A stretch of 61,935 nt of DNA from Bremia lactucae (Eukaryota; Oomycota; Peronosporomycetes; Peronosporales; Peronosporaceae): the NCBI RefSeq assembly GCF_004359215.1, contig NC_090613.1:5047222-5109156 (forward strand), written 5' to 3'. Positions 10,643 through 23,079 of this stretch are shown piece by piece. A program made the position numbers and the translations under genes. The notes beneath the pieces were generated by a model. The model saw only the letters and a list, made by a program, of their open reading frames with translations. It had not been told where the DNA came from and did no database searches. Every line of letters starts with the position of its first letter. Within the stretch, counting starts at the first letter, position 1.

Positions 10643-11284
10643 TTAGTTAGTCTTTGGCGGTGGTATGCCACCAGTCACATAGCCGGGTTCAATACGGCTA
10701 AATTGTGATACCAAATGGACACGATCACGTGCCGTCGGTTGAACTATGCTCAGGTTCTTCTGCGTCAGACTCCTCATTGTGGATGGTCTGAACAACAGAT
10801 GTTGGGGTTTACCCAACTGAGAAGCAACTGCACCTTTATGTGCAGTGCTCTCATGGATGGTCGCTGCGCTAGCTAGCACAGACGACGAGACAGTTGCCTT
10901 ATTGACGTTAGGCAAGTTTGCCTTAGCAACTTTAGGTGTCTCCATGTTAGGAGCAAGAGTTGAATGGTGACTGAGCATTATAGTGTCATCCACTTCTCCA
11001 TTAGCTCGCTGATCACTACTATGTGGTGATGGCAGCGGTGTCGACTCTTTGTAGTCAAGAATGAGTGACAGCCCTACACCCTCATTGTGCAAGTGGGATG
11101 TATCTTTGTGTCTCGTTGACAGCACGACAGCAGCAGTAGCTGTCGGCGTTGCAGCCGTGGCAGTAGGCGACGGCTGCGTGTTATCGCGGCGCGTACGTTT
11201 TATTTTGGGTTGTGTGGGTGTCTTTGCAGACGACTCAACAGATTTTCCCTTTTTGGTGGGTTGAGGAGCGCCGTGTGATGACAC
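10643..11284 (-). CDS. Hypothetical Ser/Thr/Ala-rich protein, 213 aa
   Basis: This is an uninterrupted 213-codon frame with a start at 11284 and a stop at 10643. It has a basic, Lys/Pro-rich N-terminus (GAPQPTKKGKSVES, then KIKRTRRDN, a possible nuclear signal), an Ala/Thr repeat (TATAATPTATAAVV), and a low-complexity body. There is no signal peptide and no recognised domain. It lies between family B LTR pieces, so it may be the disordered N-terminal part of a transposon protein rather than a host gene. The clean length in a decayed region is notable. No splice partner was found. Confidence 0.35.
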   Translation of the reverse strand: MSSHGAPQPTKKGKSVESSAKTPTQPKIKRTRRDNTQPSPTATAATPTATAAVVLSTRHKDTSHLHNEGVGLSLILDYKESTPLPSPHSSDQRANGEVDDTIMLSHHSTLAPNMETPKVAKANLPNVNKATVSSSVLASAATIHESTAHKGAVASQLGKPQHLLFRPSTMRSLTQKNLSIVQPTARDRVHLVSQFSRIEPGYVTGGIPPPKTN

Positions 11285-11408
11285 CGTAGCTGGTGCACAG
11301 ACAAGAAGCTAAAGGAGTATAGGAGGACTCAAGCGGCGCGTCGTAGACGGCTCGCTGTCCCTCGTTCCCTTTGACGATATTTACAGAAAATGTAAGTTCG
11401 TTTTTTAA

Positions 11409-11640
11409 AAAAAGGGTTGGTGCAACGGGCTAACTGCCTTATGTTACACGCCCGTTACGTACACTCAGCATGAAGGTAAATGACTTGTGTAACGGTAACT
11501 GACTTGTTACTCGAGTGAGGTCCAGATAGTGACCCACCACTTAGTTCGTTGGGTGAGGTCGTTTAGGCGTCGACCAACTACCTCACTACAGGTGAGAGAA
11601 GACGGTCAGACCGCTTGCTTAAGTAGAGCGTAAATGCTAT
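11409..11640 (+). repeat. Diverged and deleted family B-type LTR
   Basis: It begins TGCAACGGGCTAACTG, continues with TTATGTTACAC, and later matches the conserved GTTGGGTGAGGTCG and CTACCTCACT blocks of family B. Large parts of the middle are missing. Confidence 0.55.
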
Positions 11641-11674
11641 AGTATCGCCCTGTAAAACTTTCAAAAATAGTACA

Positions 11675-11790
11675 ACGCAGGCCTTAACACGATGAAATCA
11701 TCATCGTACTGGATTTGGATGACAAATTCGATGTCATCCTAGGTTTACCTTGGCTCAGGAAACACGAGCCAAGGATCAGCTGACAGCACA
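11675..11790 (+). pseudogene. Family A protease fragment
   Basis: One frame reads LDLDDKFDVILGLPWL, the strand that follows the active site of the family A aspartic protease. It matches the minus-strand copy at about 46570-46660. Only this stretch is kept. Confidence 0.75.
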
Positions 11791-12290
11791 ATCTGTAGTA
11801 CCGCTAAGTTTAATTCCAGATTCCAAGAGGCTCAAATCTGAATGGAAAGAGGATCGGCTCATCCTTCACACGCGGTCTTCAAAGAGATTACCTCCCAATC
11901 ATCCGCTTGAAGGTCTAGATGCTAATAGTAATTATATGAGATCGTTATATACACGTTTATGTCATCAAACACATATGCAACGCAACGCCATCCGCATAAG
12001 AGAAAGAAAGAGTAGACGTGACAAAAATGCACGTTAGCATATACATATGAAACGTTGTTGCCATGGTTTGCTGAATGCAATGCACATACCGGTGGACGTA
12101 GTAATGGCTGCGATGAAATGGAAGCTTAGCCTACAATTCATAAGATAAAACCCATATCGGTTCATGTACTGGCCATCCGTCACATGGTATCGGCAAAAAC
12201 ATTCTATGAATGACAGGGTCCTTCAATCTAGGAAAATCTTACCCGGGTAGCTGAGCAGAGGATAAAGATTGCCGAGATTGAGGCTAATAA
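11791..12290. other. No gene seen; possible continuation of family A protease-RT linker
   Basis: A short plus frame (11750-12037) has no recognisable motif. The position after a protease fragment suggests linker sequence, but the match cannot be shown by eye. Confidence 0.35.
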
Positions 12291-12733
12291 TGTAGGCGAG
12301 CTCGTCGTAATGCGGCGACGCCCCACTTAGACACACACCCTAGCACATCGCGGAAGCGGTTAGACCGTCTTCTCTTGCGTGCAGTGAGGTAGTTGTGGTG
12401 GGCGCCTTAGCGACCTCACCCAACGCACTAAGTACGCTAGTAAAGTGTCGTCACGGAAGCGGTGATCCGACTCCTCGTGCGCACTAATCAAGTTGGAAGT
12501 AGTTTTCGGAATGATTTATATCTAGTCGTATTAAAAATAAATACGTATTTTTACCAACTAAAAATGTCATCTCTGTAGATAACACTAGTATGTATTGCGA
12601 GCGTATCTTTTTAGATATCTCGCGCAACGGATGTCGCTAGCAGTCATCCCTCATAACGTGAATGCACCTATGTGCATCACATACACAAAGGCTGGTCACA
12701 AATGTGAACCTTACCTGAGTGGTGGGTCTAATT
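12291..12733 (-). repeat. Family B LTR, 5'-truncated
   Basis: On the minus strand it ends with CGCCTACA at 12291. Going back it keeps the GCGCACGAGGAG, TTGGGTGAGGTC and TGTGCATCACATACACA blocks. Homology stops near 12733, where family C sequence begins, so about 70 bp of the LTR start are missing. Confidence 0.8.
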
Positions 12734-12936
12734 TGAAGCCCGTGGGGATCTGGTAACCTCCATGAGGGAAATTCCGATCGTTTTGTTTCCAGAAGAAACA
12801 AGGTGTGAAAACGAAGTCTCATTTGAGAACTGGTCCACCGGGCGCGCCGCCTCCGTAAAAATCTGAATATCAGAGAGTCTGCGGATATGCGGCTGATGTT
12901 CGTTGGGACGAAAGCTTCGCTTCGATTTTGCAAAGC

Positions 12937-13735
12937 TTATGGCCAAAGGCCAGTTATGTTCGGCATTTTAAGCCACAAAACGAAGAAAGGTCTCGCCGAT
13001 ACTTCACTGCTTCGGTTGACCGTACAACCATGGATACAAGCCTCACTGAGGCTTAAGATCCATCTTTTTTCACCTCTATTGGTAAAAAGCGTTATTTGAC
13101 GCAGGTTGACATTGAGCGCGGCGCTCAAAAATGTCAACGGCGTACGGGCAATCTTCCCGAAGAGGTACCTCAAACTTCCAAGAGTTTTTCGAAGAGAGGT
13201 ACCCATGCCGCTTCCCAGATACTGGTATTGACCCTCGCGACGACGTCGCTTTAGGAGTTTCTCCACGTTAAACTTAAGTTTTTTTCGCGCATCGAGCAAC
13301 GAAGGAGGTGGCCGAAATTTCGGTGGAAGCATTTGATGCTTTAAGGCACGAGGTGCAACTTCTTCGTGAGATCTATGCTCGGGCTAAGAGCTCTTTTGAG
13401 ACAGTTCAGAACCGTATTTTGATGCTAAAGTATCAACAACCTCGTTTAAAGGCCAGCTGAAATTCCTGGTGAGGATGCAGCAATCTGCGGCACGACCGCC
13501 CCTGTCTCGGCGCAAGCGCCTTTAACTCTACGAGGGAAGGGTCCCGATATGGCTTAAGCAAGCCAACGTAAAACACTGGGTGTGTACGCAGCTTGCTAGG
13601 AAGGTTTAGCGTGTAAGCTATGCCCTTCTTGGCCACAACCGTAAATGGTCCCATAAAGCCCGGGCGTAGTTTGGTCTTAAAGATCGCAGAAACCAAGTTA
13701 GTAGGTAGGTTTTTAGCGTTTAACAAAACTCGGTC
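12937..13735 (-). pseudogene. Family C pol 3' end with chromodomain
   Basis: The minus strand reads the post-integrase barrel (KLRPGFMGPFTVVAKKG, then LRTHPVFYVGLLKPY) at 13433-13726. The chromodomain follows below 13332 (FNVEKLLKRRRREGQYQYL), with its core shifted into another frame near 13200 (KNSWKFEVPLREDCPYAVD). A frameshift in the chromodomain and loss of the aromatic cage context make it non-functional. It differs from families A and B in sequence. Confidence 0.85.
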
Positions 13736-13744
13736 TCCGACCGT

Positions 13745-14420
13745 TTAATAATTGATACAGCTTCTGCATTTGGCATCTGCTTGTTCTATTTGTTTGTCCT
13801 GGCTAACAGCGTTATTCAACTCAAATTCTACCACTGGGAGCATTGAGCTCCAGCGCTTTGGCGTCTGCGCACACACACTGCATAAAACGTCGTCAATAAA
13901 GCGATTGACAAGTTCTATTTGACCATCAGTATGCGAATGGTCCGCGGTGGACACGCCAAAACTGGTGCCAGCACTCGGAAAATTGATTTCCAGCATTTAA
14001 CCGTGTATTGGGGTCCCGATCAGAGACAATTGCCATTGGCAAACCGTGTTGTCGAAACACGCGATCGATGAACAGCCTTGTTGTACCTTCACCATCAATG
14101 GTATCTGGCACAGCCGCTAAGTGAGCCATTTTGCTCAATCGGTCAACAAAGACCACTATGCCAGAGCTACCGGCCGAATCTTTCGGTAGACCGAAAAGAA
14201 ATTCCGTGCCAGTGGACTCCCGACACCCTATGGGTACGGGCAGGCTTGCCAGTGGAGCAGCAGCATGCGCCGAGGATTTAACCCGTTGGTAAGTTTCGCA
14301 TGTGCGAACGTATATGCTAACCCATTTCTCAAGTTTGGGCCACCAATAAATCTGGCTTACAGAGCCGTAAATCTTATCTACGACCACCAAGGACAGTATC
14401 GTGTGCCTCATAGAGGATTC
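13745..14420 (-). pseudogene. Family C integrase remnant
   Basis: Minus-strand integrase fragments. They contain WWPKLEKWVSIYVRTCETYQRVK (end of the zinc-binding domain), then GIVVFVDRLSKMAHLAAVP (catalytic core), then FIDRVFRQHGLPMAIVSDRDP. 13745-13996 contains DGQIELVNRFIDDVL with the glutamate region altered. The order is right but the frames are broken. Confidence 0.85.
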
Positions 14421-14421
14421 G

Positions 14422-15980
14422 TTACTTCAAATTTTTATCATTAGGAACAACGACACGAGGAGGGTCCGCAGTGTCTGTGCAATAAAGCAACAGGTCGTTA
14501 TCGATAGAAAATCGATGTAACCTTGCACGCAAACGTGCCGACAATTTAAAACTCGAGTCAGAGTTTTTTAGAGCTCGTAGCAGAGCTACACACTGTTCAT
14601 CCTTGGCGTAAGCCGAACGGATTAATTCAGTAACAGGCGGCATGATAGTCGTTACATAAGAGAGCTCATAATCTGGCCTGAGTGATAACGCATCGGTCAA
14701 AGCATTCTGCTTGCCAGGCTTATACTTCACTTCGAAGATGTACTCGGCAAAAAAGGACGGGCCATTCTCTGTGAGAGATGGGGCGAATTGATCGCCGTGC
14801 GTAATGACGCGTGATCTGTATATATCACAAACGGCTTAGAGCCGAGCAGATGAGCTGTCTAGACTCGAACGCAATAATACGTTCACGCCCATCAACATCT
14901 GTTTGTAACAGACGCACTGCCAATGGCAAAATCTGAAGGGTCACAGACGATACTGAAAGGCCAATTTGGATTTGGCAGTGCCAGGATGGGGGCACGGATG
15001 AGACTATCCGTAACTGCTTGAGAAGTATTATGTTCTGTGCTAGTCCAGTACCAATCTGTATCCTTTTTAAGGAGATTAGATAATGGCCTTGCCATATCCG
15101 CGTAATTTTCGCTATATCTGTTTAAATAATTGGTTAGACCCAACCACCTACGCAAATCCTTTTAAATCTTACGTCCGGCCATCCTACTATGGCTTTTTCC
15201 TTTGCGGGATCCGCTCTAAGGTCTCGCTTCCCAATGAAGCTCCCTAAGAAGGGAATATCTTCTGCGCCAAAAATGCATTTAGATGCATTGGCATACAATT
15301 TATTTGTGCGCATACACTCGAGCACTGCTCGCAAATGGTCTAAATGGTTTTCCATGGCCGCCCGACCTTGCTCCGCACAACAATGGATAAAAATGTCATC
15401 AACATAAGTCTATGCATTACCTCGATGAGGGTGGAACAGTTGCGTCACTAGACGATTACATGTTGCCGGGGCGTTGAAAAGCCCTTGTGGCATAACCAAC
15501 CACTCCCATAGCATACCGCTTGGGGTCCTAACCCTGTAAGCGGGATATCGCTAGCGCGCATGAGCATTTGGTAGTAACCATCGACTAAGTCAAGTTCACT
15601 GTACATTGTACATCCCACCATATTGTTTCGAAGAACATCCTTTCTAGGAATTTGGGTTTGTGCTGGTATAGTGGCAGCATTAGGCTTATTTTAAGCACGT
15701 ACAATGCGCCGTTTACCATTTGACTTTTTGATACAGAATAACGGTGTCGAATGGAAATAATTGCTCTCTCGTACCATTCCCGCCTCTTGCTTAGCACGGA
15801 AGAAATCGTCAATGACGTCACACTGTTCCCTTTGTAAAGGCCACTGTCGTGTGACACAGTATTTAGTTCCCGAAACTAAGTCAATTTCAAGACGGACACC
15901 TCTATCTGGAGGTAAAAGCGATGGTGGATTAGTACTAACTACATCTTGGAATTCCTTAATCAAGGAATTAAAGGATCTTT
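14422..15980 (-). pseudogene. Family C RT and RNase H remnant
   Basis: The minus strand reads RT start (DRGVRLEIDLVSGTKYCVTR) near 15800-15963, RT thumb (ENHLDHLRAVLECMRTNKLYA, FLGSFIGKRDLRADP) at 15134-15355, connection (LRRWLGLTNYLNRYSENYADM) near 15100, and RNase H start (SIVCDPSDFAIGSA) near 14900-14960. A spacer with LSARLRARLHRFSIDN follows at 14422-14730. Stops and shifts are frequent. The F/YxDD box is degraded. Confidence 0.85.
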
Positions 15981-15989
15981 AAGGCTCGA

Positions 15990-17330
15990 TGACCCATTTC
16001 GCGTACTAAGTGCAGCTTGTGTCATCCAGGACAGTTTCGTCCAGAAGTGACGATGAGTTTAACTCAATCATAGGTCGAATTACCACCATCTCAGATAAGT
16101 CACCAGCTTTTAAGGCTCGGGCTCACTCATTAAAATACATTTCGTCTAGCTCTAAAAGAGCATGTAACGAAGGAATTGCCGCAAGGCTAACTTCCCCTCA
16201 ATGTTACCGGTACTACCATTTACAAGCGTGTGTAATTGCTCACTCGTATCACTTTGTAAGGATATAAACGCTTCGTGTCCCTCCTGTCTTGGAGTGGAGA
16301 TAATACGCCTCCTAGAAGCCGGGGCATTCACATACCGGATTTTCCAGCCTGTATTGGTTCTATACAAGACATGGTGTCGAATTTGACATCCGACAAGGAG
16401 TTACGTAACTCAACTTCCTTATCCAGCGAAATTTTACGTGTCGCTTCACGTGCATTAGAAGAATTTGACCCAAAATGCCCTGGCGAGCCGCCAATAGTGT
16501 CACTATTGACACTCAGTATGGTGCCACCTCGGCCGACCACACTCGGTGTATTTAGGCGTGCCACTCCACGTATCTCAGGGATATTGCACCCTTGATGATT
16601 CGGCCTTAGGCTAACAATGCTTTCAGCATTCAGTGAATCGTTATTACAACGAGTGTCACTCGAAGTACGTGCCGTTCACTTCTTTCTGCTGAGTCGGACT
16701 CAGAATTAATGTTTTAAACATTGGAGTTTATTAACTCAGACATTCCAATGTCTAAAACACTGAAAGACTCAGTCAATGATCCACGCAAATTGTGCATTTG
16801 TTGCCTAACAAAGGTGGTTTCATGACTCCCCAAACCTTTGCTAGGAAAATTTCGCGTGGCGCCTAAGGTCTTAGACTCCAACCGATCCATGGCTCATGAC
16901 GTTCAAACCAGGCCATACCAAGGATGAGATCATATCTCGAATCCATATCAAGGACGAGACAGCTTTCCACACTGTCAATGCCCAGAAACATTTTACCTAA
17001 GTCCAACGGAACCTTAGGAACAGTGACACGAGTCCCAGTCGTTAAGCGAACAGTAATTGGATCAATTTCATGCGCTTAAAGCGCCTCAACATATTGTTAA
17101 TTTCCCTCAAGAAAAAGACGTCGAGCATGATTGCAAGATGCTTTTGAGTCAATTAAAATTGACCATGGCTTATCAAAGCCCTTCACAGTCGCTTGAGCGA
17201 CTAACAAGCCAGGCTTGTCCTCACGCCCCGTGCCATTGCACACCGAGCTAATTGGGGCTAGGCCCTGTTTACTCTCACCTCCTATAGGTTCAACAGATAC
17301 TAGATCTTCCCCAGTAGGGCGCTCGCACCT
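15990..17330 (-). pseudogene. Family C protease and linker remnant
   Basis: Minus-strand sequence between gag and RT. Around 16900-17200 the reading gives the LDMDSRYDLILGMAWF-type protease flap context and further down a long Ser/Asp-rich linker. I assign it from position and fragmentary motifs, not from one intact frame. Confidence 0.55.
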
Positions 17331-18110
17331 ACTGGATATCGATTTTTTCCCGCACTGTACCAGATTTTTGGCATAGGTCGGAATTGGTGCTCTTTCGAGC
17401 TTTACGCGTATTTCTTAGGGGGCAGGCCGGACGTAAATATTCCGTCTTCCGCACATATAACATCACGGATATCTTTATGCTATTTCACAGCTTGAAAAGC
17501 CTTTTCTCCTTCCTCAACGAGGCTTAGATCCATGGGTTCCGGTCTATTAGACGGTATTCATCTGCTCGAAAGGCTTGTTCGGTAAACAGGCGTGCTAACG
17601 CGAACGGGCTTCAAGGCGAACTCAGCGCGAAGCGCAATGGCAACTGCCTCTTCGAAAGTAGCCGGACGAGATCAAAATAATTTCGTCCGGCAACGCCTCA
17701 CCGAGACCCCATAAGATTGTTACAACAATCGCTTCTTGCACTGGGTCTTGCTGCATAAATGCAATGCGAATTCTCAACTCCTGGAAAAAGCCCCCTAGGG
17801 TTCGTTTACCCTATCGAGTCATTAGGAGCCGTGCTCGCTTGCGAAAAGCCTGAGCAGGCGGTGCAAACATGCTAGTCATTTGCTGTTTCAACGAATCCCA
17901 CGAAGGGAAAGCGTCGTTTATGGACGTATTGCACGATAGTGCCTACTCGATCGCTCTACCTCCGAGTTTGGAATGGCTAAAGTCAATTATTGCCGTTCTG
18001 TTAAGAACAAGGCAGAATCAATCGAAATCTCCATCTGCCTAATTGATAAAGGGAGATTTTTCCCTCTTTTCCCTCAAATTACGTCACATTGACAGCTTGA
18101 GGGCGAGCCT
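17331..18110 (-). pseudogene. Family C gag remnant
   Basis: The minus strand contains the PEPMDLS motif near 17530, the hallmark end of the capsid before the zinc knuckle, and fragments of a capsid domain near 17600-18000. No frame longer than 60 codons survives. Confidence 0.55.
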
Positions 18111-18398
18111 ACGGCTATGAATCAGGTACAGAGATGTACCGGGTTGGCATAGATGCCCCTAAGTGATCTTGTACCTGGCCGATCAGGGAGGTTTCATATC
18201 ATATGAAGGCTTCAAGCCGTGCATGCAGGACCTCTGGTCCCTGGGAGGTAATGAAAAAACACATGTTCAAGCCCAAATAAAGTTTGAGCTTGTCGGAAGC
18301 TGCGCTTTCCCTCCTGAAAGTTATGGAATCTCTTCCATTTCAGTGAGAAATTAGTCTTGTAAAGACTCAGGCGTAGATTGACCACGAGTGCTACCAGC

Positions 18399-18790
18399 TG
18401 TAGCGGAGCTGCCTCGCTCCTGAAGTCAGAGGAAGACTTATAGACTCAGCGATTCTCTTAGTTCTATGTAAATTATGGGTTGAACAGCTCAGGGAGTCGT
18501 ATAAGCTATTAAAGCATAATAAATCCTAGTTCAAGGGATTCAAGGGTTTGTAGAGCCAAGGGGCAACTAGTGCCCAAGAGTATATACCTTAAAAACGCTT
18601 CTATCGCTCAGAGATCATTGCGCAAGCCTTAGGAAGTCACTTAACGCTTAAGGTCAAAAAAAAACTGCACATTATTTAATAATTTAAATCTAAGAACCTT
18701 ACCCTAGCTAATTTAAAATAGATTTCGGCCGCCAGATTTATATCTGGCCGCGACCACATTTGTTACCCATAATAAATGGGATTTCAGTAA
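18399..18790 (-). repeat. Family C LTR (approximate left-hand limits)
   Basis: On the minus strand the LTR ends ...CCGCTACA at 18399 and is followed by GCTGGTAGCACTCGTGG, a plausible primer-binding site related to the initiator tRNA-Met type. A block from about 18470 to 18595 is repeated in inverted orientation at about 26193-26340. The outer limit near 18790 is a guess. Confidence 0.55.
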
Positions 18791-18868
18791 CTGACTATTT
18801 TAGAATAGGATAAAAGGGTATTTTACCATTAAGTAAATGTACCACAACAACGGTTCTCCAACCGATGT

Positions 18869-19252
18869 GTGCCCCATTACAAGAGGTATCACGATAATGC
18901 AGCACGGGTGGGAATTTTTTATGTGGTGCGCCCTAGTCCACTCGATGGTCGTTTGCCGGAAGCAACTGCTCGTCGCTTTTTGTACGATTTGGTAAAGAGG
19001 TTGCTTTGCTTGAAGCGAGATGGATTGGCTCAGTCGCAGGCAGTGAGCGCTGCTGAACGACGGATCGGGGATCTCGAAAGTCAAGTCTCGCGACTGACTT
19101 CGGATCTTCACAATGTCCGCTCTAGGAATCGCCAGGGTTGTGAAAGGCTAAAACTTCGGCCGGATTTTTGGAAAAGCAACTTTACTGAACCTTACAGAGC
19201 AATGTGCATTCCCGCGTCGTGTGGTGATAATCTTATTCTAATTTTCCCATAG
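18869..19252 (+). other. ORF with coiled-coil segment, 127 codons, origin unknown
   Basis: The frame encodes a coiled-coil-like stretch (AERRIGDLESQVSRLTSDLH) preceded by RRFLYDLVKRLLCLKRDGL. It may be the start of a gag of yet another element: coiled-coil gag N-termini are seen in family B here. It has no partner domains downstream and no homologous copy in the window. Confidence 0.3.
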
Positions 19253-20718
19253 TTCCGATTTCTCCCAAAAATTATCTCATCGGCTCGTTTTAACTGGGAG
19301 ACCCCACTCGTTTTTTTGGCGTGACCACCGACGACAGAGCATCTCCAATGAGCCAAAACAATTGTTACACTTATCTGGTGTATCCTTTTCAATATCTGAC
19401 CGCAAAGCGTTCATCAATCTGCTGATACGAATGAAATATCGATCGATGTACTATGTAGGGTAACTTCAGCCTTACTATGACTTTCCAACGGATTTGATGC
19501 CTTCAACTGATTAGAGTCCGTCTGATGGCCCACATTTGAGCCTTATCGGTCACAAAGTCTCCAGAGTGGAAGCCACAGGAGGCTGAATACGGATTAAGTT
19601 CAGGAAAACCAAATGGTGCTTAATTACCGCTTACATAACTGGAGAACAGGATACTCAATACCCTAGTATGCTGGCGGTCAATCGTAATGAAGATACCTCA
19701 ATTTTCAGGATAGTTGTGATAAAAGCACAGATACCTCCAAAGTTGAGGTATCGTCATTACGAAGCTTGGCCGGATCCGTTTGTATTCCGAAACGAAACTC
19801 TTACGAGGGTGACCGACACAAGTCTCGCTCTCAGAGCTCCGACTAAATGGTAGAAGCTTCATTATGTTTATTTGTGACATATGTTGCAATAATGATTGCT
19901 GGCAGCAGAGTCCTAATCATATCTACGCTAGAGATTATCAAGTTTAGGTCAAGAATCTCGCATGAGCGTATTCTTGGTTAAGGCGTCCACCGTGAGAATG
20001 ATACTGTTAGTCCGATTTTTTGCAGGTTAAATTCAACTCAAACATGGCAGAATCGCGTCGTACCATGCTTCTTTTAAGCAGTCACGGACGTAGGCGGTAT
20101 CTTGTTAAACTACTTTGGTGAAAGCAAAGATAGAAGCAAATCTGGTGAGGTGGCGTGGTTATCCAAATTCTAAAAGTCGTAAAGTCTGATGTGGAGCTTA
20201 ATGAAAGACTGTGCTAAATTTTAAAGCCTTTCGTTCGCGCCGAGCGTGAGATGAGCCCACACACAGATGCAACCTCCCCACGCTTGCAAGTGGAATGATT
20301 TGATGTGTGGTCGTACATACAATAGATTAGCAATCTTAAGTAAGGAAGTCTGACATTTTGCGGAAACCTAAAGTTCCATTCTTTCACGCGATCCCTAACA
20401 AATCATAGTTTAGCGTAGGAGCGGTCTATTGGTCAACTAAGACAGGATTATCGTATAAAAGTAATGGTTAGGTAAATTAACGGCCTGTGATTATGATCAA
20501 TCCCCGCATAGATTGGGAGTCGCTATACGACTAACGGGTGTGCACATCAATCGCCACACATGTTCGACATCGCACTTTTATGGTCATCGACTACAATTAA
20601 CACCATACTAATGCCAAAACTATACGCTAGCCCAAGACCTCCGATATGAAAGACTTTAAATTTGCACTGAGGTCGGCCTTGTAGAATACGTGCGGTAGTC
20701 CTGACAAAGGACTTTATT
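19253..20718. other. No gene seen
   Basis: About 1.5 kb without a recognisable coding frame, LTR or RNA gene. Short frames (for example 19668-19853) carry no motif. Confidence 0.5.
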
Positions 20719-21249
20719 TGTAACGAGCTAAAGTTGCCCTAATGTTACGCAGTCCCCGTTAAGTACACATGGTGTACTTAAAAGGATGGTCATTACTTAA
20801 ATAAAGTAATTAGACCCACCACTCGGGTAAGGTTCACATATGTGACCAACCCTTGTGTATGTGATGCACATAGGTGCATTCACATTAGGAGGGATGACGG
20901 CTAGCGTAATTCGTTGCGCGAGATATCTAAAAAGATTCGCTCGCAATATATACTAGTGTTATCTACAGAGATGACATTTTTAGTTGGTAAAATTGGTATT
21001 TATTTTTAATACTATTAGATATAAATCGGTCTGATAACTATTTCCTACTTGGTAAGTGCGCACGAGGAGTCGGATCACCGCTTTCGTGACGACACTTTAC
21101 TAGAGTACTTAGTGCGTTGGGTGAGGTCTCCAAGGCGCCCACCACAACTACCTCACTGCACGCAAGAGAAGACCGTCTGATTGCTTCCTCGCTGTGCTAG
21201 GGTGTGTGTCTAAGTGGGGCGTCGCCGCATTACGACGTGTCCGCCTACA
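20719..21249 (+). repeat. Family B LTR (5' LTR)
   Basis: 531 bp from TGTAACGAGCTAAAG to TCCGCCTACA. It is followed by CTTAGTAGCACTTG in the primer-binding position, then gag. The start has one change from the usual TGTAACGGGCT. Confidence 0.9.
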
Positions 21250-21372
21250 CTTAGTAGCACTTGAATTCTTCTCACGACCCTCATCTCTGCATGTGTACGT
21301 GAGGATGAGCCTCACATCGATTGAGATCATTCCCCCCACCTCTCCGAACATCATCGAGAAGTAGCAGGGCAC

Positions 21373-22208
21373 TTGGCGCAGGGACTTGGTGAACAAGCCC
21401 TGGCTAGACTCCTGGGCAGTCCTCCTGAGCAAAATGTTGCTCAGTTGGAGCAGTTTGAGGCATTCGTGCTCGGACAGCGGAGAGCCGCGTCCGAGGCACA
21501 GAGCCATGCTGCGGCGGAGTCCGTCACTCAGACTCAGGATGAGCTGAGGCATGAGCAGGCTCGGAGCGAGGCTCTCAACAGGACTGTTGAGATGCTCTCT
21601 GCCCGGCCGCATCAGTAAACGCCCATTCGGATGGACCCGCCCAAGTTCGATGGAACTACAGCGCACACAATTTTCCACTGGCATTATCCATAGAGCAATG
21701 CGGTGTCGCCCAGCTCATCGAGGACGACAGCCGGATGGTGTCGTACGCCATGTCGCATCTGGGCGGTAAGGTCTCAGAGTGGGCTTACTCGGCGCTTGTG
21801 GCGGACAGAAAGGCGTTCCCTACATAAGCGATCTTAAGGACAAAGATTCGCGCCGTCTACCAGCTGCCGAACAACGAAGTGTGCTTCAGGCGCGCTTCTT
21901 TGGAGTGCGACAGGCGAAGCGATCTCTGCAAGAGTATGTGCAAGAGATGCGCTCGCTGTCGGCGTCCATCACCGTAGGTCCGATTCCGGAGCATATTAAG
22001 GTGCCCACGTTTAGAAACGGACTACGGCATGGCCCATCGCGACAGGCCCTTTTTAGAAAGGTGCCGTCGACGATGGAAGAGGCAATCCAAATTGCCTTAG
22101 TTGAGGAGCAATCCTACAACAGTGCCTCGGCGACAGCTTGGTATAAGCCGTCGGCCGAGAGGACAGATGCCACTCCTATGGAGTTGGGCAATGCAGACGT
22201 GGTCTGTT
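21373..22208 (+). pseudogene. Family B gag, broken and cut by a sequence gap
   Basis: The first frame (21373-21618) is a coiled-coil gag N-terminus (QTQDELRHEQARSEALNRTV). A stop ends it. From 21779 another frame carries the capsid (KRSLQEYVQEMRSLSASITV, HGPSRQALFRKVPSTMEEAI). It reaches ELGNADVVC, the beginning of the zinc knuckle, exactly where the N run starts. The copy at 38042-39017 shows the missing part. Confidence 0.85.
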
Positions 22209-23079
22209 NNNNNNNNNNNNNNNNNNNNNNNNNNNNNNNNNNNNNNNNNNNNNNNNNNNNNNNNNNNNNNNNNNNNNNNNNNNNNNNNNNNNNNNNNNNN
22301 NNNNNNNNNNNNNNNNNNNNNNNNNNNNNNNNNNNNNNNNNNNNNNNNNNNNNNNNNNNNNNNNNNNNNNNNNNNNNNNNNNNNNNNNNNNNNNNNNNNN
22401 NNNNNNNNNNNNNNNNNNNNNNNNNNNNNNNNNNNNNNNNNNNNNNNNNNNNNNNNNNNNNNNNNNNNNNNNNNNNNNNNNNNNNNNNNNNNNNNNNNNN
22501 NNNNNNNNNNNNNNNNNNNNNNNNNNNNNNNNNNNNNNNNNNNNNNNNNNNNNNNNNNNNNNNNNNNNNNNNNNNNNNNNNNNNNNNNNNNNNNNNNNNN
22601 NNNNNNNNNNNNNNNNNNNNNNNNNNNNNNNNNNNNNNNNNNNNNNNNNNNNNNNNNNNNNNNNNNNNNNNNNNNNNNNNNNNNNNNNNNNNNNNNNNNN
22701 NNNNNNNNNNNNNNNNNNNNNNNNNNNNNNNNNNNNNNNNNNNNNNNNNNNNNNNNNNNNNNNNNNNNNNNNNNNNNNNNNNNNNNNNNNNNNNNNNNNN
22801 NNNNNNNNNNNNNNNNNNNNNNNNNNNNNNNNNNNNNNNNNNNNNNNNNNNNNNNNNNNNNNNNNNNNNNNNNNNNNNNNNNNNNNNNNNNNNNNNNNNN
22901 NNNNNNNNNNNNNNNNNNNNNNNNNNNNNNNNNNNNNNNNNNNNNNNNNNNNNNNNNNNNNNNNNNNNNNNNNNNNNNNNNNNNNNNNNNNNNNNNNNNN
23001 NNNNNNNNNNNNNNNNNNNNNNNNNNNNNNNNNNNNNNNNNNNNNNNNNNNNNNNNNNNNNNNNNNNNNNNNNNNNNNN
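22209..23079. other. Assembly gap (N)
   Basis: 871 undetermined bases inside the family B gag-protease region. Any reading frame drawn across it is meaningless. Confidence 0.99.

Noticed and set aside
21148..21684. 178-codon minus-strand frame
   Set aside because: It lies over the family B LTR end and the antisense of the coiled-coil gag; no motif, and the plus-strand gag explains the region.
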